From NCBI RefSeq assembly GCF_007997005.1, contig NZ_VOSL01000014.1, forward strand, positions 1 to 64,000: 64,000 nt of DNA, read 5' to 3'. Below, one piece after another: positions 36,314 through 45,686 of the stretch. Position numbers and translations under genes: made by a program. The notes under the pieces are model-generated. The model searched no databases. It was not told where the DNA came from and saw only the letters and a list, made by a program, of their open reading frames with translations. Every line of letters begins with the position of its first letter. Position 1 is the stretch's first letter. The DNA is from Lujinxingia vulgaris (GTDB lineage: Bacteria > Myxococcota_A > Bradymonadia > Bradymonadales > Bradymonadaceae).

Positions 36314-36964
36314 ATGTCCGAACCTCCCAACCCCGCCCCCCGCTCCTCGGCGCCCGGATTCTTAATCGCCTCCCCTCGCCTCGACGGCTCCCCCTTTGAG
36401 CGCGCGGTGGTCGCCATGGTGCATCATGACGAAGAGGGCGCGATGGGCTTTATCATCAACAAGCCCCTGGAGATCGACTTCGGCTCCCTGATCCAGAGCG
36501 TCAACGAGGAGATCACCCCGAAGCTGAGTCCCTCGAGCTTCGAGATGCCGGTCTACTTCGGGGGACCGGTGCGCATCGAGCAGCTCTGGGTGATGTACCG
36601 CCGGCTGGAGGTCGACGACAGCGAGGAGGCCGAGCAGCGGCGCCGTCTTCGCCGCATGCGCCAGCGGGGCGACGACGAGGAGCTCACCTTCAACCAGGGC
36701 TGGTACCTGGCGGCCAGCGGCGAGATCATTGAGGGCTTTGCTCAGGGGATGCAGGCCGGTGAGTACCGGCCCTTTATCGGCTATGCCGGCTGGGGCCCGG
36801 GGCAGCTGGAGCAGGAGATCGAGGAGGGAAGCTGGCTGCTCGATGACTTTCACGCCGAGAGCTTCTTTCAGACCCGCTACGACGCCCAGTGGGACGAGGC
36901 GCTGGCGCGCATCGGGGTCAACCCCACGGCCTTCATGATGATGGCGCGCTCGGGCTCGGCCTGA
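36314..36964 (+). CDS. yqgE: YqgE/AlgH family protein (DUF179)
   Basis: The protein (216 aa) matches the YqgE/AlgH family: PGFLIASPRLDGSPFERAVV near the start, HDEEGAMGFIINKPL, FGGPV in the middle and the FIGYAGWGPGQLEQEI motif followed by W. The family is conserved and cytosolic, but its biochemical role is not settled. Compared with E. coli YqgE it has an insertion of about 30 charged residues (SEEAEQRRRLRRMRQRGDDE). It lies between the tRNA cluster and the replication origin. Confidence 0.93.
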   Translation: MSEPPNPAPRSSAPGFLIASPRLDGSPFERAVVAMVHHDEEGAMGFIINKPLEIDFGSLIQSVNEEITPKLSPSSFEMPVYFGGPVRIEQLWVMYRRLEVDDSEEAEQRRRLRRMRQRGDDEELTFNQGWYLAASGEIIEGFAQGMQAGEYRPFIGYAGWGPGQLEQEIEEGSWLLDDFHAESFFQTRYDAQWDEALARIGVNPTAFMMMARSGSA

Positions 36965-37481
36965 GATCGCGCAGCGCCATGACGGCACGGCGCTTTTCCC
37001 CAGAGTTTTCCACAGGTCTTTCACAGGGCGATCGCCCCGCGATCCACAGGGGGCGATCGTGATCACCCGCTGATCCTCGACACGATCGTCTCACATCACC
37101 CCTGTTTCAACAGCCTATCTCTTTGAAATCATTCCTGTTTTAAGAACGTGCAAATTTTTCCGACGATCGCCGCGATCGCCAGCATGCGCTTCAACCCCTT
37201 TTTTTCCACACCCCTGTGGAAAAATACCTGCGGATTGAATCCCCACCGCTTCTTCGCTGGCCGCAGCGCGTCAAAGTGGCCATACTGAGGCATCGGCACA
37301 TCCGAAATTGTCTTCCCTTTACCCGGCCCATCCCCCATAACCTGAAGGGCCCGGGCAACGCCGAAGACGCGCGCCCTGTGGCAACACCCCATCGACGGGT
37401 CGAGGGCCTCGCGCACGCCGCGGGCCCCGTACCAACCAACTCACGGACGAGTTGGCGCCCCGCCTCGATGAGACTCTCGAG
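36965..37481. other. Probable chromosomal replication origin (oriC)
   Basis: This 517-bp non-coding stretch precedes dnaA. TTTTCCACA, matching the DnaA box TTWTNCACA, lies at 37006-37014. Two further boxes at 37202-37210 and 37215-37223 form a tight inverted pair separated by CCCC. Between them an AT-richer stretch (37095-37165, with TTTGAAATCATT and TTTTAAGAACG) could be the unwinding element. Several GATC-containing CGATCG sites cluster at 37030-37065. The location and boxes are strong, though function is inferred. Confidence 0.8.
37202..37223. promoter_or_regulatory. Inverted pair of DnaA boxes
   Basis: TTTTCCACA and its exact reverse complement TGTGGAAAA flank CCCC; the perfect match extends one further base on each side (T and A). 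The closest dnaA start is about 260 bp downstream. Confidence 0.75.
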
Positions 37482-38945
37482 ATGTTGTTATTGATGAGCT
37501 CCTCCCAGCCCCAAGCGATGTTGCATATGCAAGAAATCTGGAACGCCGCCCTGCTCGAACTCAAGACCAAGGTCAATGAGCATAACTTCACGAACTGGTT
37601 CGAGAAGCTGCGCTTTCTTGAATGCAGTGATGAGACGCTCGTGCTCGGGGTCGACGATCCCTTCGTGCAGGTCTGGGTCAACGACAACTACATGGATCTG
37701 ATCGAGCAGGCCGTGGCCCACGCCGCCGGTCAGCCCCTGAAGATCGCGATCGTGGAGAGCGGCCAGGACGAGCCCATTGAGGTGGAGAACATCGACCTGG
37801 ACGCCGAGCCGATGGCCGCGCGCTCCGCGCGCCTCGATGGCGAACACGGTCAGGCGGCCCTCTTCGACTTCGGCATCATCGAGCCGGCCTCCCCGGCCGA
37901 CCTCGACGCCCTGGTGAGCGCGGCGGGCATGAACCCGCGCTATACCTTCGATGAGTTTGTGGTCGGGCCCTCCAACCAGTTTACGCACGCGGCCTGTCAG
38001 GCGGTGGCCTCGGGCAGCGGCCAGACCTACAACCCCCTCTTCATCTTCGGCGGGGTGGGCCTGGGCAAGACGCACCTGTTGCAGGCGATCGGCGTGGAGA
38101 TGCTCCGCCGCGATCCCCGCACCCGCGTGCGCTACCTCTCGGCCGAAGTCTTCATGAACGAGCTGATCGGCAGCCTGCGCCAGAAGACGATGGCCGAGTT
38201 CCGCAACCAGTTTCGAAACGACTGCGATCTGCTCCTGATCGATGACATCCAGTTCATCGGCGGCAAGGACTCCACGCAGGAGGAGTTCTTCCACACGTTC
38301 AACGCCCTCTATCAGAGCGGCAAACAGATCGTGATGACCTCCGATAAGACCCCGCAGGAGCTGCCCGGCATCGAAGAGCGCCTGGCCAGCCGTTTTGCCT
38401 GGGGGTTGATCGCCGATGTGCAGGCCCCCGAGATCGAGACCCGGGTGGCGATCCTGGAGAAGAAGGCCGAGGACAGCCAGATCGCGCTGAGCAAAGAGGT
38501 CGTACTGCTTCTGGCCACCGCGATCCGCAGCAACGTGCGCGAGCTCGAAGGCACCCTGGTGCGCATGGTCGCCCAGGCCAAGCTGATGGGCGTGCCGCTC
38601 AACACCGATCTGGCCCGCCAGCTGCTCAAGCGCATGAACATCCAGCATGAGCGCAGCCTGGGCGTCGAGCAGATCATCCGCATGGTCGCCTCCCACTTCG
38701 ACATCAAGCCCTCCGATATCAAAGGCAGCCGACGCACCCGCGCCATTAGCGAGCCGCGTCAGATGGCGATGTACTTAAGCCGCAAGCACACCGGCGAGAG
38801 CTACCCGGAGCTGGGGCGTAAGTTTGGGGGCAAGGATCACACCACCGTGCTCACCGCCTTCCGCAAGATCGAAGACCTGGTGGAGATGGGCAATAACGAG
38901 TTCGCCACCGCCATCGCGGAGCTTGAGACGCTGCTCCTGCGCTGA
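37482..38945 (+). CDS. dnaA: Chromosomal replication initiator DnaA
   Basis: All DnaA domains are present (about 487 aa). Domain I includes EIWNAALLELKTKVNEHNFTNWF; an acidic linker follows; domain III carries Walker A GGVGLGKTHLLQ, Walker B LLLIDDIQFI and the arginine-finger region; domain IV ends in the box-binding segment SRRTRAISEPRQMAMYL...GGKDHTTV. It opens the origin located just upstream. The start is uncertain: ATG 37482 is adopted, with ATG 37494 and the ATG pair near 37518-37527 as alternatives and TTG 37452 less likely. No convincing ribosome site distinguishes them. Confidence 0.98.
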   Translation: MLLLMSSSQPQAMLHMQEIWNAALLELKTKVNEHNFTNWFEKLRFLECSDETLVLGVDDPFVQVWVNDNYMDLIEQAVAHAAGQPLKIAIVESGQDEPIEVENIDLDAEPMAARSARLDGEHGQAALFDFGIIEPASPADLDALVSAAGMNPRYTFDEFVVGPSNQFTHAACQAVASGSGQTYNPLFIFGGVGLGKTHLLQAIGVEMLRRDPRTRVRYLSAEVFMNELIGSLRQKTMAEFRNQFRNDCDLLLIDDIQFIGGKDSTQEEFFHTFNALYQSGKQIVMTSDKTPQELPGIEERLASRFAWGLIADVQAPEIETRVAILEKKAEDSQIALSKEVVLLLATAIRSNVRELEGTLVRMVAQAKLMGVPLNTDLARQLLKRMNIQHERSLGVEQIIRMVASHFDIKPSDIKGSRRTRAISEPRQMAMYLSRKHTGESYPELGRKFGGKDHTTVLTAFRKIEDLVEMGNNEFATAIAELETLLLR

Positions 38946-38983
38946 AGATCCCCCACAAGCTTCCACGATCGCCCGGGCCCAGC

Positions 38984-39012
38984 TTGACTTTACGCCATGG
39001 GTGATGTTTATT
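38984..39012 (+). promoter_or_regulatory. Candidate sigma-70 promoter of rpmH operon
   Basis: TTGACT (38984-38989) and TTTATT (39007-39012) are separated by 17 bases, in the 218-bp gap between dnaA and rpmH. Confidence 0.6.
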
Positions 39013-39163
39013 TGCCGCGCTCTGGTCCCCGGCCAAAAATGGGGACCGACGCTGCGCACGCGCCCCACCCCGAAATCCGAGCATTGAAGCGGGGTTAAGG
39101 CGCCTTCATTCACGTAGCATTGAGACTCACTGCAACGCATACATTGAACTTCAGAGGTTTAAG

Positions 39164-39316
39164 ATGACCAAGCGTACCTACCAACCGAGCAAAGTGAAGC
39201 GCCGCCGCACCCACGGATTCCGCAAGCGCATGAAGACCGTCGGCGGCCGTCTGACCGTCAAGCGTCGCCGCTCCCGCGGCCGCAAGCAGCTCGCTGTGAC
39301 CAAGCACAAGAAGTAA
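39164..39316 (+). CDS. rpmH: 50S ribosomal protein L34
   Basis: A 50-residue, very basic protein beginning [20 protein letters not shown] and ending [10 protein letters not shown]. The central GFRKRMKT and GR(L)[11 protein letters not shown] segments are the L34 signature. It is a component of the large ribosomal subunit. AGAGG stands about ten bases before the ATG. It sits between dnaA and rnpA as in most bacteria. Confidence 0.97.
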   Translation: MTKRTYQPSKVKRRRTHGFRKRMKTVGGRLTVKRRRSRGRKQLAVTKHKK

Positions 39317-39458
39317 GACTTGAGCGTCCCACGCCTGGACGAAGAATGGGTCTTTCGCTTCGACGCCTCTCGCCACAAACCGCCGGTGCCGCTCTCGCGC
39401 GCAGGTGGAATGAACGCGGGCTCCAAGCAAACCCGTCACTCCCACTCCAGGCCGGCCA

Positions 39459-39884
39459 GTGAGTGCATTGATCACACCCTCGAATCAAGGTGAACCCGCT
39501 CCCGGGGCGGAGGGACACGATCAGCGACTGCGAAAGTCGGAGCGTCTTTTGAAGCGCTCCGACTTTTTGCGCACTCGCCGCAAGGGACGCCGCTATGAAG
39601 GGCGGTGGACGGTGGTCTACTGCAACGCCAACTCGCTTGGTCATCCCCGCCTGGGGGTGACGGTAAGCAAGAAGGTTGGCAACGCCGTCTGTCGCAACCG
39701 CTGGAAGCGACGCCTGCGCGAAATATTTCGGCGCAACAAGGCGCTCTTTGGCCAGAGCCACGATACGGTGGTGATCGTCAAAGCGGGCAGCGAGCATCCG
39801 GCGTATGAGGAGCTGGTCGCCGACCTGCTCCAATCGGTGGCGCGAGCTCAAAGGCCGCGCCGCCCCCGCGCGGAGCGTCGCTGA
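39459..39884 (+). CDS. rnpA: Ribonuclease P protein component
   Basis: The protein (141 aa) has the RnpA core from [21 protein letters not shown] through [27 protein letters not shown], the RNR motif that contacts the catalytic RNA. It helps mature tRNA 5' ends. The adopted GTG at 39459 gives an N-terminal extension of about 22 residues; no strong ribosome site is seen, so the true start is uncertain. Its stop overlaps the yidD start (GATGTG/TGATG), so these are coupled. Confidence 0.95.
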   Translation: MSALITPSNQGEPAPGAEGHDQRLRKSERLLKRSDFLRTRRKGRRYEGRWTVVYCNANSLGHPRLGVTVSKKVGNAVCRNRWKRRLREIFRRNKALFGQSHDTVVIVKAGSEHPAYEELVADLLQSVARAQRPRRPRAERR

Positions 39885-40207
39885 TGTGCCAGGAGCACGC
39901 CACACACGACCAGGGGAACCTCACCGGACCTGAGGATCTTGAGCTTGCCAGCGACGGTACGCTTCAAGATGCGCAGGTGCTGGTGCGCCCGGGTCTGCTG
40001 GCGGCCTGGGGCATCGCGATGGTGCGTTTTTACCAGCGCGCCCTCTCCCCCCTGCTCCCTCCGATGTGCCGTTATCGCCCGACCTGCTCCTCGTATATGG
40101 TCGAGGCGCTGCGGCGTTATGGCTTCTTTAAAGGCGGCTTTCTCGGGCTCAAACGCCTGCTGCGCTGCCATCCCTTACGCCCGGGCGGCTACGATCCCGT
40201 CCCCTGA
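39884..40207 (+). CDS. yidD: Membrane protein insertion efficiency factor YidD
   Basis: The protein (107 aa) carries the conserved YidD core [34 protein letters not shown], and [13 protein letters not shown], with Cys residues typical of the family. An N-terminal extension of about 40 residues precedes it. It is a membrane-associated helper of YidC-dependent insertion. It overlaps rnpA by one base and lies 48 bp before yidC. Confidence 0.95.
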   Translation: MCQEHATHDQGNLTGPEDLELASDGTLQDAQVLVRPGLLAAWGIAMVRFYQRALSPLLPPMCRYRPTCSSYMVEALRRYGFFKGGFLGLKRLLRCHPLRPGGYDPVP

Positions 40208-40255
40208 TCGGACGGGCTTCTCAGAGCCCCCCGGACCTCAAACTGCGAACGCGTC

Positions 40256-41950
40256 ATGGAACAAAAACGCTTCATTCTGGCGATGAGCCTGATCACCGTC
40301 GTCTTCATTGTCTGGCAGGCCGTCATGGGCCCCGATCCCGGCCAGCTGGCCCCGGAGGATGGCGAAGCCGTCACCGAGCAGAGCGCGGAGAGCGGCGGCG
40401 ATGCCGCCACGCCGCCGGCCGAGGGCGATGGTGAGGGGACCGAGGTGGCTCAGGCGATGCCCGCCGCTGAGCCCGATGACGCCCCGATCGAAGCGCCGGA
40501 GATCGAAGAGCGCTCCGATGTGCTCGCCAGCGATAAGGTTAGCGTGACCCTGAACAACCAGGGCGCGGTCGCCACCGACATTCAGGTCACCTCCCCGGAT
40601 CAGTACGCCGGCGAGGGCGGCGATCTGCTGCGTTCCTTTGAGGAAGACGCCCCGGCCTACCCCTTCACCACGCGCTTTCGCGCACAGAATATTCAGGTGG
40701 CCCCGGACGCCGGCTACGAGCTCATTGAGGACTTAAGCGAGCTCAACGCCGACGGTGAGACCTTCAACAAGATCACCTACCGCTACACCGATCCGCGCGG
40801 GCGCTTCAGCGTCGATAAGATCTACGCCATCAACGGTGAGAAGCCCTACGTGGTGGACTTCGACGTGGTGGTGCACAACCGCCTCACCGATGTGCGTCTG
40901 GTCGACACGCTGCTCGTCGACGTGATCGGCAAAGACGATCCCAACCGCAAGTCCAACTTCCTGGACTTCCGCCCCGATCAGCTGGAGGCGGTCTGCCGCA
41001 ACAGCGACGACATCGAGCGCACCCTCTTTGAGCAGCTCGAAGAGACGACGACCTTTAGCCAGTATCCGGTGATCTGGGCCGGCGCCGACACCCGCTACTT
41101 TTTGATGGCGGCGATCCCGGAGTCGGGCGCTGAGTCCTGTGTCTTTGAGCGCCTCGACGGCGACTACCTGCGCACCAACCTGACCTACGAAGGCTTCTCG
41201 ATCGCGCCGAACGAGCGCTACACCGAGAGCCACCTGCTCTACCTGGGCCCCAAAGATTACGGTGTGCTCAAAGACGTGGGCTACCGCATCGAAGAGGCCG
41301 TCGATTACGGACTTCTCACCGTGCTGGCGCGTCCGCTGCGCGCGCTCCTGGTGTTCTTCTTCGGCTTCACCGGCAACTGGGGCATCGCGATCATTTTGCT
41401 CACCCTGCTCATCAAACTTTTGAGCTGGCCGCTGACCCAGAAGGCCTACGTGAGCGCCGAGCGCATGAAGCAGATTCAGCCCATCATCAAAGAGATCCGC
41501 GAGAAGTACGAGAACGACCAGCAGCGCATGACCGAAGAGACCATGAAGGTCTTCAAGGAGCATAACGTCAGCCCGCTGGGGTGCTTGCCGATGCTCCTGC
41601 AGATGCCGATCCTCTACGGGCTCTTCGTGATGATCTACAACTCGGTGGAGCTCTATCAGGCCGACTTCCTGTGGTACACCGACCTCTCGGCGCCCGATCC
41701 GATCTTCCTTCTCCCGATCATCATGGGAGCGGTGATGGTGATTCAGCAGCGCCTGACGATGGTCGACCAGAGCAACCCGCAGATGGCGATGATGATGAAG
41801 ATCATGCCCATCATGTTCACCGCCTTCATGCTCTTTTTGCCCGCCGGCCTGGTGCTCTACTACCTGCTCAACCTGGTGCTGGGGCTTCTGCAGCAGTACA
41901 TGATCAAGCGGCAGTTCGCGGCGACCGACGAAGGCGCCACCACCACCTGA
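40256..41950 (+). CDS. yidC: Membrane protein insertase YidC
   Basis: The protein (564 aa) has a first membrane helix at about 6-23, an acidic Pro/Glu/Ala-rich linker, a periplasmic beta-domain (SDKVSVTLNNQGAV onward) and the C-terminal insertase domain with five membrane segments, starting GNWGIAIILLTLLIKLLSWPL and including the MKQIQPIIKEIREKYEND amphipathic loop. This long form is the Gram-negative type, placing it in the inner membrane of a diderm cell. It inserts and folds membrane proteins with or without SecYEG. It lies in the standard rnpA-yidD-yidC-jag order. Confidence 0.98.
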   Translation: MEQKRFILAMSLITVVFIVWQAVMGPDPGQLAPEDGEAVTEQSAESGGDAATPPAEGDGEGTEVAQAMPAAEPDDAPIEAPEIEERSDVLASDKVSVTLNNQGAVATDIQVTSPDQYAGEGGDLLRSFEEDAPAYPFTTRFRAQNIQVAPDAGYELIEDLSELNADGETFNKITYRYTDPRGRFSVDKIYAINGEKPYVVDFDVVVHNRLTDVRLVDTLLVDVIGKDDPNRKSNFLDFRPDQLEAVCRNSDDIERTLFEQLEETTTFSQYPVIWAGADTRYFLMAAIPESGAESCVFERLDGDYLRTNLTYEGFSIAPNERYTESHLLYLGPKDYGVLKDVGYRIEEAVDYGLLTVLARPLRALLVFFFGFTGNWGIAIILLTLLIKLLSWPLTQKAYVSAERMKQIQPIIKEIREKYENDQQRMTEETMKVFKEHNVSPLGCLPMLLQMPILYGLFVMIYNSVELYQADFLWYTDLSAPDPIFLLPIIMGAVMVIQQRLTMVDQSNPQMAMMMKIMPIMFTAFMLFLPAGLVLYYLLNLVLGLLQQYMIKRQFAATDEGATTT

Positions 41951-42014
41951 GCGTCCCCCTCATTGACTCGACGTTGCGGCCGCATCGGGCGGCCACCTTC
42001 CAAGGATGAATGCT

Positions 42015-43217
42015 ATGGCTGACGATAAAAAGACGAAGGAAGCCTCCGGCGGACGCCGCTCGGCCCGTGGCCGCCGCGCCACCAAACTCGACGAAGATAA
42101 GAAGGTGGCCGTGAGCGACGAGGCGGCCGCACCGGTCAAGAAACCGTCGTCGAAGAAGACATCGGCCAAAAAAGAGGAGCCCGCCGAGAAGCCCGCTGCG
42201 GAAAAAGCCGAGACCACCGAGAAGAAACCCCGGCGCACACGCTCCAAAAAGAAGGACGAGGCCACGGTCGACGCCAGCGCCGAGACGGCGGCCGACGAAA
42301 GCCCTGCGGCCGAGAAGAAGCCCCGACGCACACGCTCCAAAAAGAAGGAGGAGGTGAGCGAGGCGACCGACGAGGCCCCGAAAGCCAGGAAGTCCAAGAA
42401 GGACGACGACAAAGACGAGAAGAAGTCCAAGTCCAAGAAGTCCAAAAAGTCCGAGAACGACGACGACAAGGACGACAAAAAGTCCAAGAAGTCCAAGAAG
42501 TCTGAGAAGGACGACGACAAGGACGACAAGAAGTCCAAGTCCAAGAAGTCCAAGAAGGACGACGACAAGGACGAGAAGAAGTCCAAGAAGGACGACGACA
42601 AGGACGAGAAGAAGTCCAAGAAGTCCAAGAAGGACGACGACAAGGACGAGAAGAAGTCCAAATCCAAGTCCAAGAAGTCTAAAAAAGACGACGACAAGGA
42701 CGACAAAAAGTCCAGGAAATCTAAAAAGGACGACGAGCCTACGGCCACGCGTCGGGGTGACGTCGAAGATCCGATCGTGGCGCGCGGTGAGGCCTGGCTC
42801 GGGGAGTTGTTTGAGAAGATGCAGCTCGAGCTGAGCGCCTCCGGGAGCTTTGACGGCGACAACTACATCTTCAATATCAGCGGCGCGGACACCGAGCTGA
42901 TGGTGGGACGCTCCAGCCAGTCGCCGCGGGTGCTGACCGGCATGCAAACTCTGCTCTCGGAGTACCTGGGGCGCGAGGCGCGCGGCAACGTCGTGGTGGA
43001 CATTGGCGGGTTCAAACAGAAGCGCCAGTCGCACTTAAGCCACGTGGGCGCTCGCCTGGGCGAGGCGGCCCAAAAGGTCGGGCGGCCGCTGCTGGTGGCG
43101 GGGCTCAGCGCCTTTGATCGCCGCGTGATCCACAAGCGCATCGACGATATGGACGGTGTGAAGAGCGAGAGCACCGATCACGGGATCTTCCGCAAGCTGA
43201 AGATCGACCCGAGCTGA
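42015..43217 (+). CDS. jag: Jag/KhpB RNA-binding protein with huge charged N-terminus
   Basis: The protein (400 aa) ends in the Jag domains: a KH-like region (VARGEAWLGELFEKMQLELSAS...LMVGRSSQSPRVLTGMQTLLSEYL) and an R3H domain (FDRRVIHKRIDD with the Arg-x3-His signature). Before them about 240 residues are Lys/Ser/Asp-rich; repeated KSKKDDDKD-type modules occupy roughly residues 120-240. In other bacteria the N-terminus is a short Jag_N domain, which is not visible here. Jag/KhpB binds RNA and sits beside YidC. The ATG at 42015 is preferred over 42006 because AAGGA lies eight bases before it. A strong terminator follows. Confidence 0.92.
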   Translation: MADDKKTKEASGGRRSARGRRATKLDEDKKVAVSDEAAAPVKKPSSKKTSAKKEEPAEKPAAEKAETTEKKPRRTRSKKKDEATVDASAETAADESPAAEKKPRRTRSKKKEEVSEATDEAPKARKSKKDDDKDEKKSKSKKSKKSENDDDKDDKKSKKSKKSEKDDDKDDKKSKSKKSKKDDDKDEKKSKKDDDKDEKKSKKSKKDDDKDEKKSKSKSKKSKKDDDKDDKKSRKSKKDDEPTATRRGDVEDPIVARGEAWLGELFEKMQLELSASGSFDGDNYIFNISGADTELMVGRSSQSPRVLTGMQTLLSEYLGREARGNVVVDIGGFKQKRQSHLSHVGARLGEAAQKVGRPLLVAGLSAFDRRVIHKRIDDMDGVKSESTDHGIFRKLKIDPS

Positions 43218-43232
43218 CCGAAGGACCTGATG

Positions 43233-43258
43233 AGCGCCCCCTGCGGGGGGCGCTTTTT
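43233..43258 (+). terminator. Rho-independent terminator after jag
   Basis: AGCGCCCC pairs with GGGGCGCT around a short loop and is followed by five T. It separates jag from mnmE. Confidence 0.85.
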
Positions 43259-43273
43259 GCTTTGAGGGACATG

Positions 43274-44656
43274 ATGACGGGCAACGCGCCGACCATCGCC
43301 GCGATCGCCACCCCCGCGGGCAGCGGGGGCGTGGGGATCGTGCGCATCAGCGGGGGAGACGCTGAGACCATTCTGGAGCGGATGGTGCCGGGCTGGCCCC
43401 GGGCCCACCCCACCCACCTGATGCGCTTAAGCCGCCTTGTCGACGAGGATGGCGAGCTGATCGATGAGGCGCTGGCGGTGATCATGCGCGGGCCGCGCAG
43501 CTACACCGGCGAGGACGTGGTGGAGCTGCAGTGCCACGGGGGGCCGATTGTGCTGCGGCGCGTGCTCGATCGGGCGCTGGAGCTGGGCGCGCGCATCGCC
43601 GAGCCCGGGGAGTTTACGCGGCGCGCGTTTCTGAACGGGCGCCTCGATCTCACGCAGGCCGAGGCGGTGGCCGACCTGGTCAACGCCACCACGGACGCAG
43701 CCCATCGCCTGGCGCTGGAGCACCTTCAGGGGTCGCTTGGCGAGGAGATCCGCGCCATCGTCGAGAGCCTCACCGTGGCGGCGGTGCTCATTGAGGCCGC
43801 CCTCGACTTCAGCCACGAAGAGCACGTCTACCAGATCGAGCGCGATGAGATCGGCCAGCGCATCGACGGGGCCAGCGCACGACTTCGGCAGCTGCGCGCG
43901 AAGTTCGACCAGGGACGCCGCCAGCGCGAGGGCGTGCGGGTGGTGATCCTGGGCGCCACCAACGCCGGAAAATCCACACTTTTCAACACCTTACACGGCA
44001 CCGAGCGCGCCATCGTCACCGAGATCGAGGGCACCACGCGCGACTTCCTCGAAGAGGAGATCCAGCTCGAAGGCGTGGCGCTTCGGCTGATCGACACCGC
44101 CGGGCTGCGCGAGACCGAAGATCGCGTGGAGGCCATCGGCATTGAGCGAAGCCGCGAGCTTGGCGAGCGGGCCGATCTTCTGCTGCGCGTCATCGATCGC
44201 AGCCGCCCGCTGCGCGCCGAGGAGCGCGAGGCGCTTCACGAGGATCTTCGCTCGGGGCGGCCCACTCTGCTGATCGGCAACAAGAGCGATCTCGACGACG
44301 GGCGCAGCGACGAGGATCGCGCGCTCTGCGCCCGCTTTCCCCACCGCGTCGACTGCGCCCTGGGTGCCTCGCCGCCCCTGGGCACCGACGCGCTCATCGA
44401 CAGCCTGGCGAGCCTGGCCCGCGAGCTGACCTCTGGCGAAGGCGTGCTGCTCAGCCGCGCGCGCCATCTTCAGGGGGTCGTCTCCGCCATCGACGCCCTG
44501 GCCCGCGCCCGTCAGGCGCTGGAGATGGAGATGGAGCACGAGCTCATCGCCATCGATCTTCGCGAGGCCCTCGACGCCCTGGGCGATATCACCGGCAAGG
44601 TGCGCACCGACGATATCTTGCAGCGCATTTTTTCGGAGTTTTGTGTGGGGAAATAA
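43274..44656 (+). CDS. mnmE: tRNA modification GTPase MnmE
   Basis: The protein (460 aa) has the N-terminal folate-binding domain (TIAAIATPAGSGGVGIVRISG), the helical domain, and an inserted GTPase with G1 GATNAGKST, G2 GTTRD, G3 DTAG and G4 NKSD. The C-terminal FCVGK supplies the conserved Cys of MnmE. With MnmG it modifies U34 of certain tRNAs. The ATG at 43274 is adopted (GAGGG five bases upstream); 43271 is equally possible. The partner mnmG is not in the window. Confidence 0.98.
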   Translation: MTGNAPTIAAIATPAGSGGVGIVRISGGDAETILERMVPGWPRAHPTHLMRLSRLVDEDGELIDEALAVIMRGPRSYTGEDVVELQCHGGPIVLRRVLDRALELGARIAEPGEFTRRAFLNGRLDLTQAEAVADLVNATTDAAHRLALEHLQGSLGEEIRAIVESLTVAAVLIEAALDFSHEEHVYQIERDEIGQRIDGASARLRQLRAKFDQGRRQREGVRVVILGATNAGKSTLFNTLHGTERAIVTEIEGTTRDFLEEEIQLEGVALRLIDTAGLRETEDRVEAIGIERSRELGERADLLLRVIDRSRPLRAEEREALHEDLRSGRPTLLIGNKSDLDDGRSDEDRALCARFPHRVDCALGASPPLGTDALIDSLASLARELTSGEGVLLSRARHLQGVVSAIDALARARQALEMEMEHELIAIDLREALDALGDITGKVRTDDILQRIFSEFCVGK

Positions 44657-44699
44657 GGGGGGTGGGGGTGTGCGACGTAGGGAGCTTCGGGTGGGGGGA

Positions 44700-44800
44700 T
44701 GAAGGTGCGCGGGGTGTGGTTGGGTGGTTATGGGGTTGGGTGGTTGTGGGGCCCGGGCAGCGTGCGGGGTGGGTCGATTCGTGTGTGCGGATGGGGGAGC
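44700..44800 (+). repeat. Isolated family A element after mnmE
   Basis: The only clear family A copy beyond 27 kb, plus-oriented and about 45 bp after the mnmE stop. The rest of 44657-44959 is G-rich up to 44810; a leader with CGCGCGTTCGCG near 44901-44912 precedes the next gene. Confidence 0.75.
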
Positions 44801-44959
44801 GCGTGGCGCCGCGTCTTGATCAACGGCCCGGATCGCCGCAGATCCCACAGCTATTTTCGTCATCAAAAAGCCGCCCTGAATAAAAAATGCACAAAAACTT
44901 CGCGCGTTCGCGACTAAGTTCCCGACATTCACTGATGAATGACGACCGGGAGGTTTTTG

Positions 44960-45451
44960 ATGCGAACACGATTGTTGCGCAGGGCACGACACGTTGTCTT
45001 TCTTGGACTCGCCATCGGCGGCCTGGCGCTGCCTTCACTGGCGAGCGCCGACCACGGGCATTCGTCGTCCACGTCCGTGGTCTTCATACCGGGCCCCTTT
45101 ATGACGCTGACCTCGTCGACCTCGACGACCGGGGCGGCGTTCTTCGCGCCGATGTTCACCACGGTGAAGCTCTTTGCCGACAGCGGTGAGGCCTCCGAGG
45201 AGATGGTGGCCTTTCTCAGCAACCATCAACGCGATCTTCAGCAGGATCTAGCCCTGGGAGGCGGCGCCACGCTTGATGCGCTGGCCAGCATGATGGCGGT
45301 GCCTGCCGAGGAGCGCCGCGCCTTCTCGCGCTCGCTTTTTGAAGAACGCCACGCGCTGATGAGCGCGCTCGCTCACGATCAGGTGGGGGTGGAAGAAGCC
45401 ACCCGCTTTCTCAGCGTGTTACGCGACGCCGGGCTCATTGAGGGCGCGTGA
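44960..45451 (+). CDS. Small exported protein of unknown function
   Basis: The protein (163 aa from the ATG at 44960, six bases after GGGAGG) has a signal peptide with a basic N-terminus (RTRLLRRARH) and a hydrophobic core ending LPSLASA-DHGH. The mature part has a Ser/Thr-rich stretch (SSSTSVV...TSSTSTTGAAFF) followed by a helical region (EMVAFLSNHQRDLQQDLALGGGATLDALASMM). I do not recognise a family. The Asp-His-Gly-His at the mature N-terminus could bind a metal; this is a guess. Confidence 0.7.
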   Translation: MRTRLLRRARHVVFLGLAIGGLALPSLASADHGHSSSTSVVFIPGPFMTLTSSTSTTGAAFFAPMFTTVKLFADSGEASEEMVAFLSNHQRDLQQDLALGGGATLDALASMMAVPAEERRAFSRSLFEERHALMSALAHDQVGVEEATRFLSVLRDAGLIEGA

Positions 45452-45686
45452 TTCGCCCGGTCATTGCGACCCGTCGCGGGGTAGGTGCACGACCCGGGGT
45501 TGAACCTCAGCCGCATGGCATAAGGGTGAGGCGCCTCTCCCGCTCACACACCGCGGGGTATGCGCAGACCTTGCTCGCGCGGATGCGTCATCGGCCTCGA
45601 TGCGCGTCCAACGCAGCGGTGGCCGCCGCCTGACTCCGGTGCTAAGGTGCCGCCGAATTTCGAACTCGTACCGGGAATGTGGCGAC

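Noticed and set aside
45487-45510. Family D palindrome (CGACCCGGGGTTG)
   Set aside because: Arms do not pair well and the CTC centre is missing; too degenerate to count.
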